A stretch of 64,000 nt of DNA. It comes from Clostridium magnum DSM 2767. Its GTDB lineage: Bacteria; Bacillota; Clostridia; Clostridiales; Clostridiaceae. The notes under the pieces were generated by a model. That model was not told where the DNA came from, did no database searches, and was given only the letters and a program-made list of their open reading frames with translations. Location of the stretch: NCBI RefSeq assembly GCF_001623875.1, contig NZ_LWAE01000001.1, positions 372,001 through 436,000 on the forward strand, in the 5' to 3' direction. The position numbers and the translations under genes are program-made. Of the stretch, positions 16,487 through 25,962 are shown one piece after another (position 1 is the stretch's first letter; each line of letters starts with the position of its first letter).

Positions 16487-18010
16487 ATGTCTGATAGCAA
16501 TGTAGTTTTAAAAATGCAAGGTATATCTAAGTCATTCCCTGGAGTTAAGGCTCTTTCAAATGTTGAGTTTGAACTTAGAAAAGGTGAAATACACACTCTT
16601 ATGGGACAAAATGGAGCGGGAAAATCAACTTTAATTAAAGTTCTCACAGGAGTATATGAAATAGATGAAGGCACTATAATTTTAAATGATAAAGAAGTTA
16701 AAATTACTTCTACTCACGATGCTCAAGAGAGTGGAATAAGTACTGTTTACCAAGAGGTTAATTTATGTCCAAATTTAACTGTAGCAGAAAATATCTATAT
16801 AGGTCGTGAGCCTATGAAAAATAGAAGTATTGATTGGAATACAATGAATAAAAATGCTGAAAAGTTATTGGAAGAAAGGCTTAATTTAAAGGTAGATGTA
16901 AAAAAATTATTGTCAAGTTACTCTGTTGCTATTCAACAAATGATTGCAATAGCAAGAGCTGTTGATATATCCAAAGGTATATTAATATTAGATGAACCTA
17001 CTTCTAGTTTAGATAGTAATGAAGTTAAACAATTGTTTAAGGTAATGAGAAAGTTAAAGTCAGAAGGCATGTCAATGGTGTTTGTAACCCACTTCATGGA
17101 TCAAGTCTATGAAATCTCTGATAGAATAACTGTACTTAGAAATGGAGGTTATGTTGGAACTTATGAAGCGGATAACTTACCTGAGATGGAGCTTATTTCT
17201 AAGATGATAGGAAAAAACTATGAGGAGATGAAAAAGTCTAGTAATGTAATACGTGAATATAATATAAAAAATAGAAGTGAAGTTTTAGCGGAGACTGAAG
17301 AGTTTGGAAGAAAAGGCACTATAGAAGCTTTAAATATTGACATAAGAAAGGGCGAAGTTTTAGGATTAGCAGGATTGCTAGGATCAGGAAGAAGCGAATG
17401 TGCAAGATTGTTATTTGGTATAGATAAATCAGATCATGGAGTACTTAATATCAATGGAAAAGAATATTCCTATATTTATCCTCAAAAAGCTATACAAGAG
17501 GGATTAGCTTTTTGTCCAGAAGATAGAAAAGTTGAAGGCGTAGTTGGTCAATTAACTATAAGAGAGAATATAGTATTATCTCTTCAATCAAATAGAGGTA
17601 TTTTTAAATATATTCCTATGAAAAAACAACAGGAGATAGCAAAGAAGTATATAGAATTATTGAGTATTAAAACACCTAGTACAGAGCAAAGAATTGATAA
17701 CTTAAGTGGCGGTAATCAACAAAAAGTTATACTTGCCAGATGGCTAGCGACAAATCCACAACTATTAATTCTTGATGAACCTACAAGAGGTATTGATATA
17801 GGAGCTAAGGATGAAATAAAGAAACTGGTTAAAAAGCTTGCTCAGGAAGGTATGACAATTATATTTATATCTTCTGAGCTTCAGGAAATGGTTAGCTGTT
17901 GTGATAGGGTAATTATACTAAGGGATAGAAAGGTTATAGGAGAATTAGTGGGAAAAGATATAGAAGAAGCTAGTATATTACAGATAATTGCGGAAGGAGG
18001 AGTTAACTAA
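16487..18010 (+). CDS. ytfR: Sugar ABC importer ATPase (YtfR-like, tandem ATPase)
   Basis: A 507-residue protein with two ABC domains, the size and plan of the RbsA/MglA/YtfR family. The first domain has Walker A GQNGAGKST and Walker B ILILDEPTSSLD but a degenerate signature (SYSVAIQQM). The second (from about residue 275) has an altered P-loop, GLLGSGRSE, a good signature LSGGNQQK and Walker B LLILDEPTRGID. Such asymmetry is usual in this family. It energises sugar uptake through the two permeases; its stop overlaps the next start by one base. AAGGAGGG precedes the ATG. Confidence 0.92.
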   Translation: MSDSNVVLKMQGISKSFPGVKALSNVEFELRKGEIHTLMGQNGAGKSTLIKVLTGVYEIDEGTIILNDKEVKITSTHDAQESGISTVYQEVNLCPNLTVAENIYIGREPMKNRSIDWNTMNKNAEKLLEERLNLKVDVKKLLSSYSVAIQQMIAIARAVDISKGILILDEPTSSLDSNEVKQLFKVMRKLKSEGMSMVFVTHFMDQVYEISDRITVLRNGGYVGTYEADNLPEMELISKMIGKNYEEMKKSSNVIREYNIKNRSEVLAETEEFGRKGTIEALNIDIRKGEVLGLAGLLGSGRSECARLLFGIDKSDHGVLNINGKEYSYIYPQKAIQEGLAFCPEDRKVEGVVGQLTIRENIVLSLQSNRGIFKYIPMKKQQEIAKKYIELLSIKTPSTEQRIDNLSGGNQQKVILARWLATNPQLLILDEPTRGIDIGAKDEIKKLVKKLAQEGMTIIFISSELQEMVSCCDRVIILRDRKVIGELVGKDIEEASILQIIAEGGVN

Positions 18011-19053
18011 TGGATAATACAAAATCCCAAAGTATATTTCAAAAGCTTTATAATACGCAAATATTTTGGCCTTTAGTAGCCTTAATTTTATTGCTTCTAC
18101 TAAATTTTTTCGTAAGACCAAGCTTTATGAGCATAACTATCAAAGATGGACACTTGTTTGGAAATTTAATAGATATACTTAATCGTGCAGCGCCACTTAT
18201 ATTAATTTCTTTAGGCATGACTATAGTAATTGCTACTCAAGGTATCGATATTTCTGTTGGTTCTATAATTGCAATAAGTGCAGCTATTTCTGCCACTGTT
18301 ATAGTAGGTGGAGGATCAGTTCCGGTAGCCGTATTAACTGGAATAGTAGTAGGTTTAATTTGTGGAATATGGAATGGGTTTTTGGTTGCATACATAGGAG
18401 TTCAGCCTATGGTTGGTACACTGATACTATATATTGTAGGAAGAGGTATTGCACAGCTAGTTACAGGTGGCCAAATATTAACCTTTACCAATAAGGACTT
18501 TATTTTCATTGGTACCGGATATTGGTTTTTACCAGTTGCTATATATATAGCTGCTGTAGTTACTTTTGTAATGTATTGGTTAATTAGAAAAACAGCCTTA
18601 GGGTTATTTATCGAATCTATAGGAGTTAATAATACAGCTAGTAGATATTCAGGTATAAATTCGAAAAAAGTAATTTTTTCACTTTATGTTATTTGTGGTA
18701 TTCTTGCAGGAATTGCAGGTATAATACTGTGTTCTAACATTAAGAGTGCAGATGCTAATAATGTTGGTCTATGGCTTGAGTTAGATGCAATTCTAGCTAC
18801 TGTTATTGGGGGAACCTCTATGGCTGGTGGTAGATTTTATTTAGGAGGAACTGTAGTAGGTGCTCTATTTATACAAACTTTAACTACTACTATTTATAGT
18901 ATGGGGGTACCTCCAGAAATTACACTGGTGGTTAAGGCTATAGTAGTTATAGTAGTGTGTATTATACAGTCTGCTGAATTTAGAAAGATGTTAAAGGGTA
19001 AAAAGTCAATAAATAATAAAAAATATAAGGCAAAAGAGGTGGCTGAGATATGA
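18010..19053 (+). CDS. ytfT: Sugar ABC importer permease (YtfT-like)
   Basis: A 347-residue polytopic membrane protein of the RbsC/branched-chain permease family, with about eight to ten helices. Family blocks include LISLGMTIVIATQGIDISVGSI and LDAILATVIGGTSMAGGRFYLGGTVVGAL. It pairs with the next permease as a heterodimer, as in E. coli YtfT-YjfF, rather than the homodimer of ribose importers. The start overlaps the ytfR stop (TAATG) and the stop overlaps the yjfF start by four bases (ATGA), so translational coupling is likely. Confidence 0.9.
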   Translation: MDNTKSQSIFQKLYNTQIFWPLVALILLLLLNFFVRPSFMSITIKDGHLFGNLIDILNRAAPLILISLGMTIVIATQGIDISVGSIIAISAAISATVIVGGGSVPVAVLTGIVVGLICGIWNGFLVAYIGVQPMVGTLILYIVGRGIAQLVTGGQILTFTNKDFIFIGTGYWFLPVAIYIAAVVTFVMYWLIRKTALGLFIESIGVNNTASRYSGINSKKVIFSLYVICGILAGIAGIILCSNIKSADANNVGLWLELDAILATVIGGTSMAGGRFYLGGTVVGALFIQTLTTTIYSMGVPPEITLVVKAIVVIVVCIIQSAEFRKMLKGKKSINNKKYKAKEVAEI

Positions 19054-20057
19054 GTGAAGCATTAGATCATAAAAAGAAAGGTTTTAAATTAAATTCAGCT
19101 TATATTTCAATTTATGCTACAGTTGCATTGTTCGCGTTGTTGTTCTTAATTGGTTCGGTTATGTATAGTGGATTTTTCTCAGGCCAGGTTGTATCTAATC
19201 TTTTCATTGATAATGCATATTTAATTGTAATAGCTATTGGTGAGACGCTGACTATTCTCACAGGTGGCATAGATCTTTCTGTAGGTGCTATGGTAGCTTT
19301 TGTAAGTATGATTACTGCAAGTATGCTAAAGCATGGAGCTAATCCTTTTGTAGTCATAGCTTTCGTCTTAATTGTTGGAATTGTTTTTGGAGCAGTTCAA
19401 GGAGTATTAATAGAAAAGTTTAAACTTCATCCATGGATTGTAACTTTGGCAGGCATGTTCTTTGCGAGAGGAGCAAGTTATATTATAAGTATAGATACTA
19501 TTACTATTGAAAATCTAGTATTTACAAAGATATCTGCATTTAGAATACCTGTTGCACCAGATACTTTTATATCAATTAATGTAATCATAAGTTTAATAGT
19601 AGTAGCAGCATCAGTATATGTATTAAAGTATACCAAGTTTGGAAGAACAGTATATGCAATTGGTGGTAATGAAAATTCAGCCATGTTGATGGGACTTAAT
19701 GTAAGAAAAACAAAAGTACTTGTTTATACATTATCAGGTTTTTGCTCTGCTCTAGGTGGATTATTATTCACTATATATACACTTTCAGGCTATGGATTAC
19801 ACTGTAATGGTATGGAGATGGATGCTATTGCAGCCTGTGTAATCGGAGGTATACTTTTAACAGGGGGATCGGGTTACCCTATAGGCCCAATGTTTGGTGT
19901 TTTAACTACAGGTATAATCCAAAGTATTATAATGTTTGATGGAACACTTAATTCATGGTGGACTAAGATTGCTGTAGGTATGCTCTTATTTATATTCATT
20001 GTTCTCCAGAGAATTATTGTTATTAGAGATGAAAAGAAAAAGGTTGTTATAAGTTGA
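19050..20057 (+). CDS. yjfF: Sugar ABC importer permease (YjfF-like)
   Basis: A 335-residue polytopic permease, paralogous to the previous one. It carries GETLTILTGGIDLSVGAMVAF and MEMDAIAACVIGGILLTGGSGYPIGPMFG, the same two conserved blocks in the same positions. Having two permeases with one tandem ATPase and a YtfQ-like binding protein identifies the YtfQRT-YjfF class. The operon ends at a terminator 35 bp after the stop, so the kinase downstream is probably transcribed from its own promoter. Confidence 0.9.
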   Translation: MSEALDHKKKGFKLNSAYISIYATVALFALLFLIGSVMYSGFFSGQVVSNLFIDNAYLIVIAIGETLTILTGGIDLSVGAMVAFVSMITASMLKHGANPFVVIAFVLIVGIVFGAVQGVLIEKFKLHPWIVTLAGMFFARGASYIISIDTITIENLVFTKISAFRIPVAPDTFISINVIISLIVVAASVYVLKYTKFGRTVYAIGGNENSAMLMGLNVRKTKVLVYTLSGFCSALGGLLFTIYTLSGYGLHCNGMEMDAIAACVIGGILLTGGSGYPIGPMFGVLTTGIIQSIIMFDGTLNSWWTKIAVGMLLFIFIVLQRIIVIRDEKKKVVIS

Positions 20058-20091
20058 TAAGGCAATATATAGTTTGCCGATAATATGTTAG

Positions 20092-20125
20092 AAAGGTGAT
20101 CATGCGGAGTATTGATCGCCTTTTT
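20092..20125 (+). terminator. Intrinsic terminator of the ytf operon
   Basis: AAAGGTGATC (20092-20101) and GATCGCCTTTT (20114-20124) form a stem with one G-U pair and end in five T residues. Confidence 0.8.
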
Positions 20126-20202
20126 GATAATCTCATGCCTAAATGATATTATATTTAAAGATAACAATGTATATCATAACGTATGTAATTGGGGGGATAA
20201 AA

Positions 20203-21972
20203 TTGAAGAGAGTTATCTATTATCTATTAAATAGCAGTATAGGAGTCAAGTTGATTTTTTACTTCTTCTTAGTAATTTTAATTCCAACAATTACAATAAC
20301 TACCCTGGGGAACTTAATATATAAAAACTCAATGATTAATGCACAGAATGCCAACACTCAACAAATGGCAAAACAAATCAGTAACAATATTGATTTTTAT
20401 ATGAAGGATACAGAGAATATAATTACATATCTATCACAGGACTTACGAGTATTAAACTTTCTGAACAACAATGATGTAAAACAAAGCGATAATAGTGTAC
20501 AGGATGATGTATGCAAGGCAATAACAAGTTTTACATCTGTGCATCCTGAGATAGCTGGAATAATGATAGTTAATGACAGGGATATATATGTAAGTGATGT
20601 TATGTATAGGACATCTAGAGACCTGTTTACAAATGAAAACTGGTATTATAAAGCATATCATGACCCTAAAAATATACAACTTCTTAGTAAACCTATAGGG
20701 CGTAATATTAATAATATTTTTAAGTATTCTGCAGATGATGTGGTTTCTATGTCTAAAGCAGTTATAGATAACAAAACTGGAAATGTTATTGGGGTAATCC
20801 TTATTGATATGAAATTAGATATTATTAAAAATGTTATAGAGAATGTTAAGCCTGGAAAGAATGGATTTGTATATATTGTGGACTCTACTGGGGATATAGT
20901 TTATTCACCAGTTAATAATGTAGTTTATAGAATAAAGGAAGAGTGGCTGGAAGGCTACAATGACAACGTGATGATTAAAAGATTAGAAGATAACGATTAT
21001 GAAATAATGCACATGGATTCAACTTATACCGGATGGAAAACTGTAGTAGTAGCACCCCTTGAAGAAAGTTTAAAAGTTGTAACTTATATAAAATATTATT
21101 CACTTACTATTGCGGTAATAACCCTTGTATTTGCAGTAATATTAGCTGTATTTTTTACAAGATCAATAGTAAATCCAATTACAAAATTAAGAAGGCTTAT
21201 GAAAAGAACAGAAGAGGGAAAGCTAGATTGTTACTTTAATAGTAAGTATAAAGATGAGATTGGTGAACTTGGCAACTCTTTCAATAATATGCTTAGAGAA
21301 ATCAAGAATCTTATAAACCTGGTTCAGATTGAAGAAAAGAATAAAAGAAAAGCGGAAATAAATACTTTACAGGCACAAATTAAACCTCATTTTCTTTATA
21401 ATACATTAGACACTATTCAGTGGATGGCACAGGAGCATAATGCAGAAGATATAGTGGACATGGTTGGCAATCTAACAAATCTTTTAAGGATTGGTCTAAA
21501 TAATGGTAATGAGATTATAAAACTTAAAAAGGAAATAGAGTATGTTGAAAGTTATTTAATTATACAAAAAACAAGATATGAAGATAAACTTAACTATGAG
21601 ATTAATATAGATGATAATATTCTGGAGTATGATGTAATAAAGCTGATATTGCAGCCTTTAGTTGAAAATGCTATTTATCATGGTATAAAAGAAAAAAGAG
21701 GCAAGGGAAAAATAACCATTACCGGAGAAATAGAAGATAATAAGATTCATATTCAGATAATTGATAATGGAATAGGAATTAAAGAAGACAAGTTAAAGGA
21801 AATCAACAAGGTGTTAAAGGAAGGACATTCTTCAAACACCAAAATTGGATATGGTATCTTTAATGTAAATGAAAGAATTAAATTAAATTATGGAGAAGAA
21901 TTTACTCTTTCATACAGCAGCGAATATGGACAAGGAACCTCAGTGGATATATGGCATCCCATATTAAGCTAA
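20203..21972 (+). CDS. YesM-family sensor histidine kinase
   Basis: About 589 residues. A first membrane helix (about 12-35), an extracellular Cache-type sensor domain of ~250 residues, a second helix (YYSLTIAVITLVFAVILAVFF), a HAMP linker, a His_kinase domain (AQIKPHFLYNTLDTIQWM, His about 410) and an HATPase_c domain (LVENAIYHGIKEK, DNGIGI) define the YesM class. The frame opens at 20143, but GGGGGG at 20191-20196 sits six bases before TTG 20203, making that the likely start. It probably phosphorylates the YesN-like regulator at 13018 and may read the tethered binding protein; both links are inferred from the island. Confidence 0.87.
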   Translation: MKRVIYYLLNSSIGVKLIFYFFLVILIPTITITTLGNLIYKNSMINAQNANTQQMAKQISNNIDFYMKDTENIITYLSQDLRVLNFLNNNDVKQSDNSVQDDVCKAITSFTSVHPEIAGIMIVNDRDIYVSDVMYRTSRDLFTNENWYYKAYHDPKNIQLLSKPIGRNINNIFKYSADDVVSMSKAVIDNKTGNVIGVILIDMKLDIIKNVIENVKPGKNGFVYIVDSTGDIVYSPVNNVVYRIKEEWLEGYNDNVMIKRLEDNDYEIMHMDSTYTGWKTVVVAPLEESLKVVTYIKYYSLTIAVITLVFAVILAVFFTRSIVNPITKLRRLMKRTEEGKLDCYFNSKYKDEIGELGNSFNNMLREIKNLINLVQIEEKNKRKAEINTLQAQIKPHFLYNTLDTIQWMAQEHNAEDIVDMVGNLTNLLRIGLNNGNEIIKLKKEIEYVESYLIIQKTRYEDKLNYEINIDDNILEYDVIKLILQPLVENAIYHGIKEKRGKGKITITGEIEDNKIHIQIIDNGIGIKEDKLKEINKVLKEGHSSNTKIGYGIFNVNERIKLNYGEEFTLSYSSEYGQGTSVDIWHPILS

Positions 21973-22046
21973 AATAACATAAACATAACAATAATATGAT
22001 ATAATAATTAACATCGAATTATATAGAGATAGAGGTGTGAAACTAA

Positions 22047-22892
22047 ATGGAAGATATAGGATTGGTTCTGGAAGGTGGAGGTATGAGGGGGCTTTATACT
22101 TCTGGAGTATTAGATTTTTTTATGGAAAAAAATTTATATTTTCCATACGTAATAGGAGTTTCAATGGGAGCTTGTAATGGGGCCTCATATATTTCAAGAC
22201 AAAAGGGAAGAAATAAGAGAATAAACCTGAATTATATTAATGATCCAAGATACTTAAGCTATAGAAATTTAATAAGAAGAAAAGGACTTTTTAGTACTGA
22301 TTTTGCATATGACGAAGTTCCAAATAAACTTGAAATTTTTGATACTAAAACCTTTCATGAGGCTAAAGAAAAATTTATTATTGGAACTACGGATTGTGAT
22401 AATGGGAAACCAGTGTACTTTGAAAAGACAGATTGTCGTGATAGCATACTAGATATTATAAGAGCTTCTAGTAGTTTACCCTTTCTAGCACCTATTGTTA
22501 GGCATAAAGGATTAAGTTTATTAGATGGAGGAGTAATAGATCCTGTTCCTATAAAGAAATCTATAGAAGATGGGAATAATAAAAATGTAATAGTTTTAAC
22601 TAGAAATAAAGGTTATGTAAAAAAACCTTTTAAAATGAAGTTCTTAGCTAAAACAATATATCCTAAATATAAGGGATTAGTAGAAGCTATGGTTAACCGT
22701 TATAGAATATATAATGAAACCATAAAATATATAGAGGAACTTGAGAATGAGGGAAAGGTCTTTGTAATCCGACCAAGTGAAATACTAGAAGTGAGAAGAA
22801 TTGAAAAGGATACGAAAAAGCTATTAAATCTATATAACCAAGGATACGAGGAAGCTAAGCAGTGTTATGATAAGCTGAAAAAATGGATTTAA
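22047..22892 (+). CDS. Patatin-like phospholipase
   Basis: A 281-residue soluble protein with the full patatin signature: oxyanion-hole GGGMRG (10-15), nucleophile elbow GVSMG with Ser39, and the DGG dyad motif (LLDGGVIDPVPI) near residue 165. Patatin domains hydrolyse acyl esters of phospholipids. This subfamily resembles E. coli YjjU, whose physiological substrate is unknown. There is no signal peptide. It lies 36 bp before the M16C peptidase gene, so the two may be co-transcribed, with no obvious functional link. Confidence 0.9.
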   Translation: MEDIGLVLEGGGMRGLYTSGVLDFFMEKNLYFPYVIGVSMGACNGASYISRQKGRNKRINLNYINDPRYLSYRNLIRRKGLFSTDFAYDEVPNKLEIFDTKTFHEAKEKFIIGTTDCDNGKPVYFEKTDCRDSILDIIRASSSLPFLAPIVRHKGLSLLDGGVIDPVPIKKSIEDGNNKNVIVLTRNKGYVKKPFKMKFLAKTIYPKYKGLVEAMVNRYRIYNETIKYIEELENEGKVFVIRPSEILEVRRIEKDTKKLLNLYNQGYEEAKQCYDKLKKWI

Positions 22893-22928
22893 CAGTAAAG
22901 TAAAATTTCTGAAAGGGGAATAAAAGTA

Positions 22929-25853
22929 ATGAAAGTCGAATTAGGCAGTGTTTATAATGGATTTAAGTTATTGGAAATAAGAGAGATTGATGAAATTAAT
23001 TCTGAGGGTATGTTATTTGAACATGAAAAAAGTGGTGCAAAATTATTTTATCTAAAAAATGATGATGATAATAAGGTTTTTTCAGTAAGCTTTAGAACTC
23101 CTCCAAAAGACAGTACAGGAGTACCACATATATTAGAACATTCAGTACTATGTGGCTCAAGAAAGTTTCCTGTAAAGGAGCCTTTTGTAGAACTGGTAAA
23201 GGGTTCATTGAACACCTTTTTAAATGCATTTACATTTCCAGATAAGACAATGTATCCTGTGGCAAGTACAAATGAAAAAGACTTTTGTAACTTAATGGAT
23301 GTTTATTTAGATGCGGTTTTTTATCCCAATATATATAAATATCCTGAAATTATGATGCAAGAAGGATGGCATTATGAGTTAGATAATAAAGATGCAGAGA
23401 TCATATATAAGGGTGTTGTGTACAATGAAATGAAAGGTGCATTCTCATCACCTGAATCTATACTTTTTAGAAAGATTTCTGAATCTCTTTTTCCAGATAC
23501 CCAATATGGGGTTGAATCAGGAGGAGATCCAGATGTAATACCTGAATTAACTCAGCAGCAATTTGAAGCTTTTCATAAGAAATACTATCATCCTTCTAAT
23601 AGTTATATATATTTATATGGTGATATGGATATAGAAGAAAAGCTAAGATTTTTAGATGAAGAATATCTCAAAGATTTTGATAGGATTGAAGTAGACTCAG
23701 AAATATTAGCTCAGAAACCTTTTGATAAACAAAATGAAGTACTTATAAAATACCCAATATCAAACACTGAAAAAGAAGAAGATAAAACATTTTTGAGTAT
23801 GAATTTTGCAATTGGTAAAGCAACAGATGTTGAGGTTTATCTGGCTTTTGATATTCTTGAGCATTTACTTCTAGAAACACCATCATCACCGTTAAAAAAA
23901 GCTCTAATTGACGGAAAAATAGGTAAGGATGTTTTTGGATCCTTTGAAGCTAGTATGCTTCAACCAATGTTTAGCATAGTGGCTAAAAACTCTAATGAGA
24001 GTGAAAAGGAAAGATTCAAAGATTTAATTATACAAACTTTAACTAAGCTTGTTAAGGAAGGCATTGATAAGAAGCTAATAGAAGCATCTATCAATATAAA
24101 AGAGTTTCAATTAAGAGAAGCGGACTACCATGGTTATCCAAAGGGACTTATATATAGTATGAAGGCTATGGATAGTTGGCTTTATAATGAAAAGCCATGG
24201 ATACACTTAGAATATGAGAGTGTTTTCCGAAAGATAAAAACTGCCTTAAACAGCAGATACTTTGAAGATATGATAGAAAAATATATTCTTAATAATAATC
24301 ATAGTTCAGTGCTAATTGTAAAACCAGTTAAGGGACTATCAGAAGAAAAGGAAGCTTTAATTAAGAAAAAGTTAGCAGACTTGAAAAAAAGTCTTACAGA
24401 TGAGCAAATAGAAAAAATAATACAGGATACTGTTAAGCTAAAAGAAAGACAAGTGACCCATGATTCACCAGAAGATTTAAAGAAAATACCATTGTTATCT
24501 ATAAATGATGTTGATCCTAAGGCTAAAAAGCTTCCATTGGTAGAAAAAGAAGAAGGTATTAAAACACTTTTTCATCCGGTGTTTACAAATGGAATTGCAT
24601 ATGTGAATATGTATTTCACCACTGAAGGAGTTAAAGAAGAGCTTATACCTTATATATCAATACTTAGTACTGTATTAGGTAAGGTTAGTACAGAAAAATA
24701 CTACTATGAAGACTTGGCAAAGGAAATCAATATCAACACAGGAGGTATTAGATATATAGCGCAAGCTTATGCTGAAAAGGGTAATTCTGAAAAGTTTTAT
24801 CCTAAGTTCATAGTAAAATCTAAAGTTATCATTGATAGTGTGGATAAGTTGTCTAACTTATTGTGTGAAATTATTGGTCATACAAAGTTTGATGATCACA
24901 AGCGTTTAAAGGAAATAATCCAAGAAACTAAATCACGCATGGAAATGATAATTTTTGATAAGGGACACATAGTGGCTGCAAACCACCTATTTTCCTATTT
25001 TTCTAATATTGGTAAGTACGAAGATATATTAAGTGGTTTATCATTTTATAAATTTATTGCAGAACTAGAGAAAAATTTTGATAATAAAGCCGAAGAAATT
25101 AGCAGTAAGCTTAAAGAGGTTTCTAGCTTAATTTTTAATAAGAGTAATTTACTGCTTAGTGTTACTTTAGAAGAAAAGGATTATGACAAATTCAAGAAAA
25201 ACTTTAACCCAGTTTACAATGAACTGGGAGATAAGCCTGCAGCAGTTGAAGAATACAAATTTGAATTTGGACCTAAAAATGAAGGATTAATGACATCAGC
25301 CAAGGTTCAGTATGTTGCTAAAGCCTACAATTTCATAAAGTTAGGATATTCATATAGTGGAAGTTTACAAGTATTAAAGGCTATAATAAATTACGACTAT
25401 TTATGGAATCAAGTTCGTGTTCAGGGTGGAGCATATGGAAGCTTTTCTGCCTTCCAAAGAAACGGTAATATGTTCTTTACATCTTATCGTGATCCAAATT
25501 TAGATAGAACACTAAAGGTTTATGATGAGGCAGGAAGCTATTTTAAGAGCTTTAAGGTTGATGATAGACAGATGACTAAATATATTATAGGAACTGTATC
25601 TGATTTAGATTTTCCTCTAACTCCTTCAATGAAGGGTGAACGTGCAGTTGAGAATTATATTAAAAAAGTTACTTATGAGGATATTCAAAGGGAAAGAGAA
25701 GAAGTTTTAAATACAAAGGTTGAAGATATTCAGAAATACAGTGATTTAATCTCTGATTCAATGAAGCAAAATTATTTATGTGTGCTAGGAAACGAAGAAA
25801 AGATAAAAGAAAATCAAGGCATATTTAATGAAATTGTAAATATATTTGAATAA
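22929..25853 (+). CDS. M16C metallopeptidase (presequence protease-like)
   Basis: A 974-residue zinc peptidase of the M16C (PreP/falcilysin/CYM1-like) family at normal length. The inverted zinc motif HILEH (His67, Glu70, His71) is intact, with the downstream glutamate in VVYNEMKGAFSSPES. The protein comprises two M16 halves joined by a hinge; the C-terminal half has the conserved RVQGGAYGSFSAF segment. It degrades unstructured peptides. No signal peptide is visible, so it acts in the cytosol. It ends at a strong bidirectional hairpin. Confidence 0.93.
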   Translation: MKVELGSVYNGFKLLEIREIDEINSEGMLFEHEKSGAKLFYLKNDDDNKVFSVSFRTPPKDSTGVPHILEHSVLCGSRKFPVKEPFVELVKGSLNTFLNAFTFPDKTMYPVASTNEKDFCNLMDVYLDAVFYPNIYKYPEIMMQEGWHYELDNKDAEIIYKGVVYNEMKGAFSSPESILFRKISESLFPDTQYGVESGGDPDVIPELTQQQFEAFHKKYYHPSNSYIYLYGDMDIEEKLRFLDEEYLKDFDRIEVDSEILAQKPFDKQNEVLIKYPISNTEKEEDKTFLSMNFAIGKATDVEVYLAFDILEHLLLETPSSPLKKALIDGKIGKDVFGSFEASMLQPMFSIVAKNSNESEKERFKDLIIQTLTKLVKEGIDKKLIEASINIKEFQLREADYHGYPKGLIYSMKAMDSWLYNEKPWIHLEYESVFRKIKTALNSRYFEDMIEKYILNNNHSSVLIVKPVKGLSEEKEALIKKKLADLKKSLTDEQIEKIIQDTVKLKERQVTHDSPEDLKKIPLLSINDVDPKAKKLPLVEKEEGIKTLFHPVFTNGIAYVNMYFTTEGVKEELIPYISILSTVLGKVSTEKYYYEDLAKEININTGGIRYIAQAYAEKGNSEKFYPKFIVKSKVIIDSVDKLSNLLCEIIGHTKFDDHKRLKEIIQETKSRMEMIIFDKGHIVAANHLFSYFSNIGKYEDILSGLSFYKFIAELEKNFDNKAEEISSKLKEVSSLIFNKSNLLLSVTLEEKDYDKFKKNFNPVYNELGDKPAAVEEYKFEFGPKNEGLMTSAKVQYVAKAYNFIKLGYSYSGSLQVLKAIINYDYLWNQVRVQGGAYGSFSAFQRNGNMFFTSYRDPNLDRTLKVYDEAGSYFKSFKVDDRQMTKYIIGTVSDLDFPLTPSMKGERAVENYIKKVTYEDIQREREEVLNTKVEDIQKYSDLISDSMKQNYLCVLGNEEKIKENQGIFNEIVNIFE

Positions 25854-25858
25854 TAAAT

Positions 25859-25898
25859 AATCCACAGTGTGAACCTTTATAGATTCACACTGTGGATT
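25859..25898. terminator. Bidirectional terminator hairpin
   Basis: AATCCACAGTGTGAA (25859-25873) and TTCACACTGTGGATT (25884-25898) form a perfect 15-bp stem between the convergent peptidase and cstA1 genes. T-rich sequence follows on the plus strand. Confidence 0.85.
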
Positions 25899-25915
25899 TA
25901 ATTTTTAAATCAAAA

Positions 25916-25957
25916 CAAGATCTTAATTAAGATTAGGATTCTTTTACCCCAATTTAG
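25916..25957 (-). repeat. Degraded hairpin repeat, copy R5
   Basis: CAAGATCTTAATT followed by GGATTCTTTTAC and CC aligns base for base with the hairpin-B part of copy R3 (8771-8818), with a shortened stem. It lies just beyond the cstA1 stop. Confidence 0.45.
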
Positions 25958-25962
25958 TCAGG

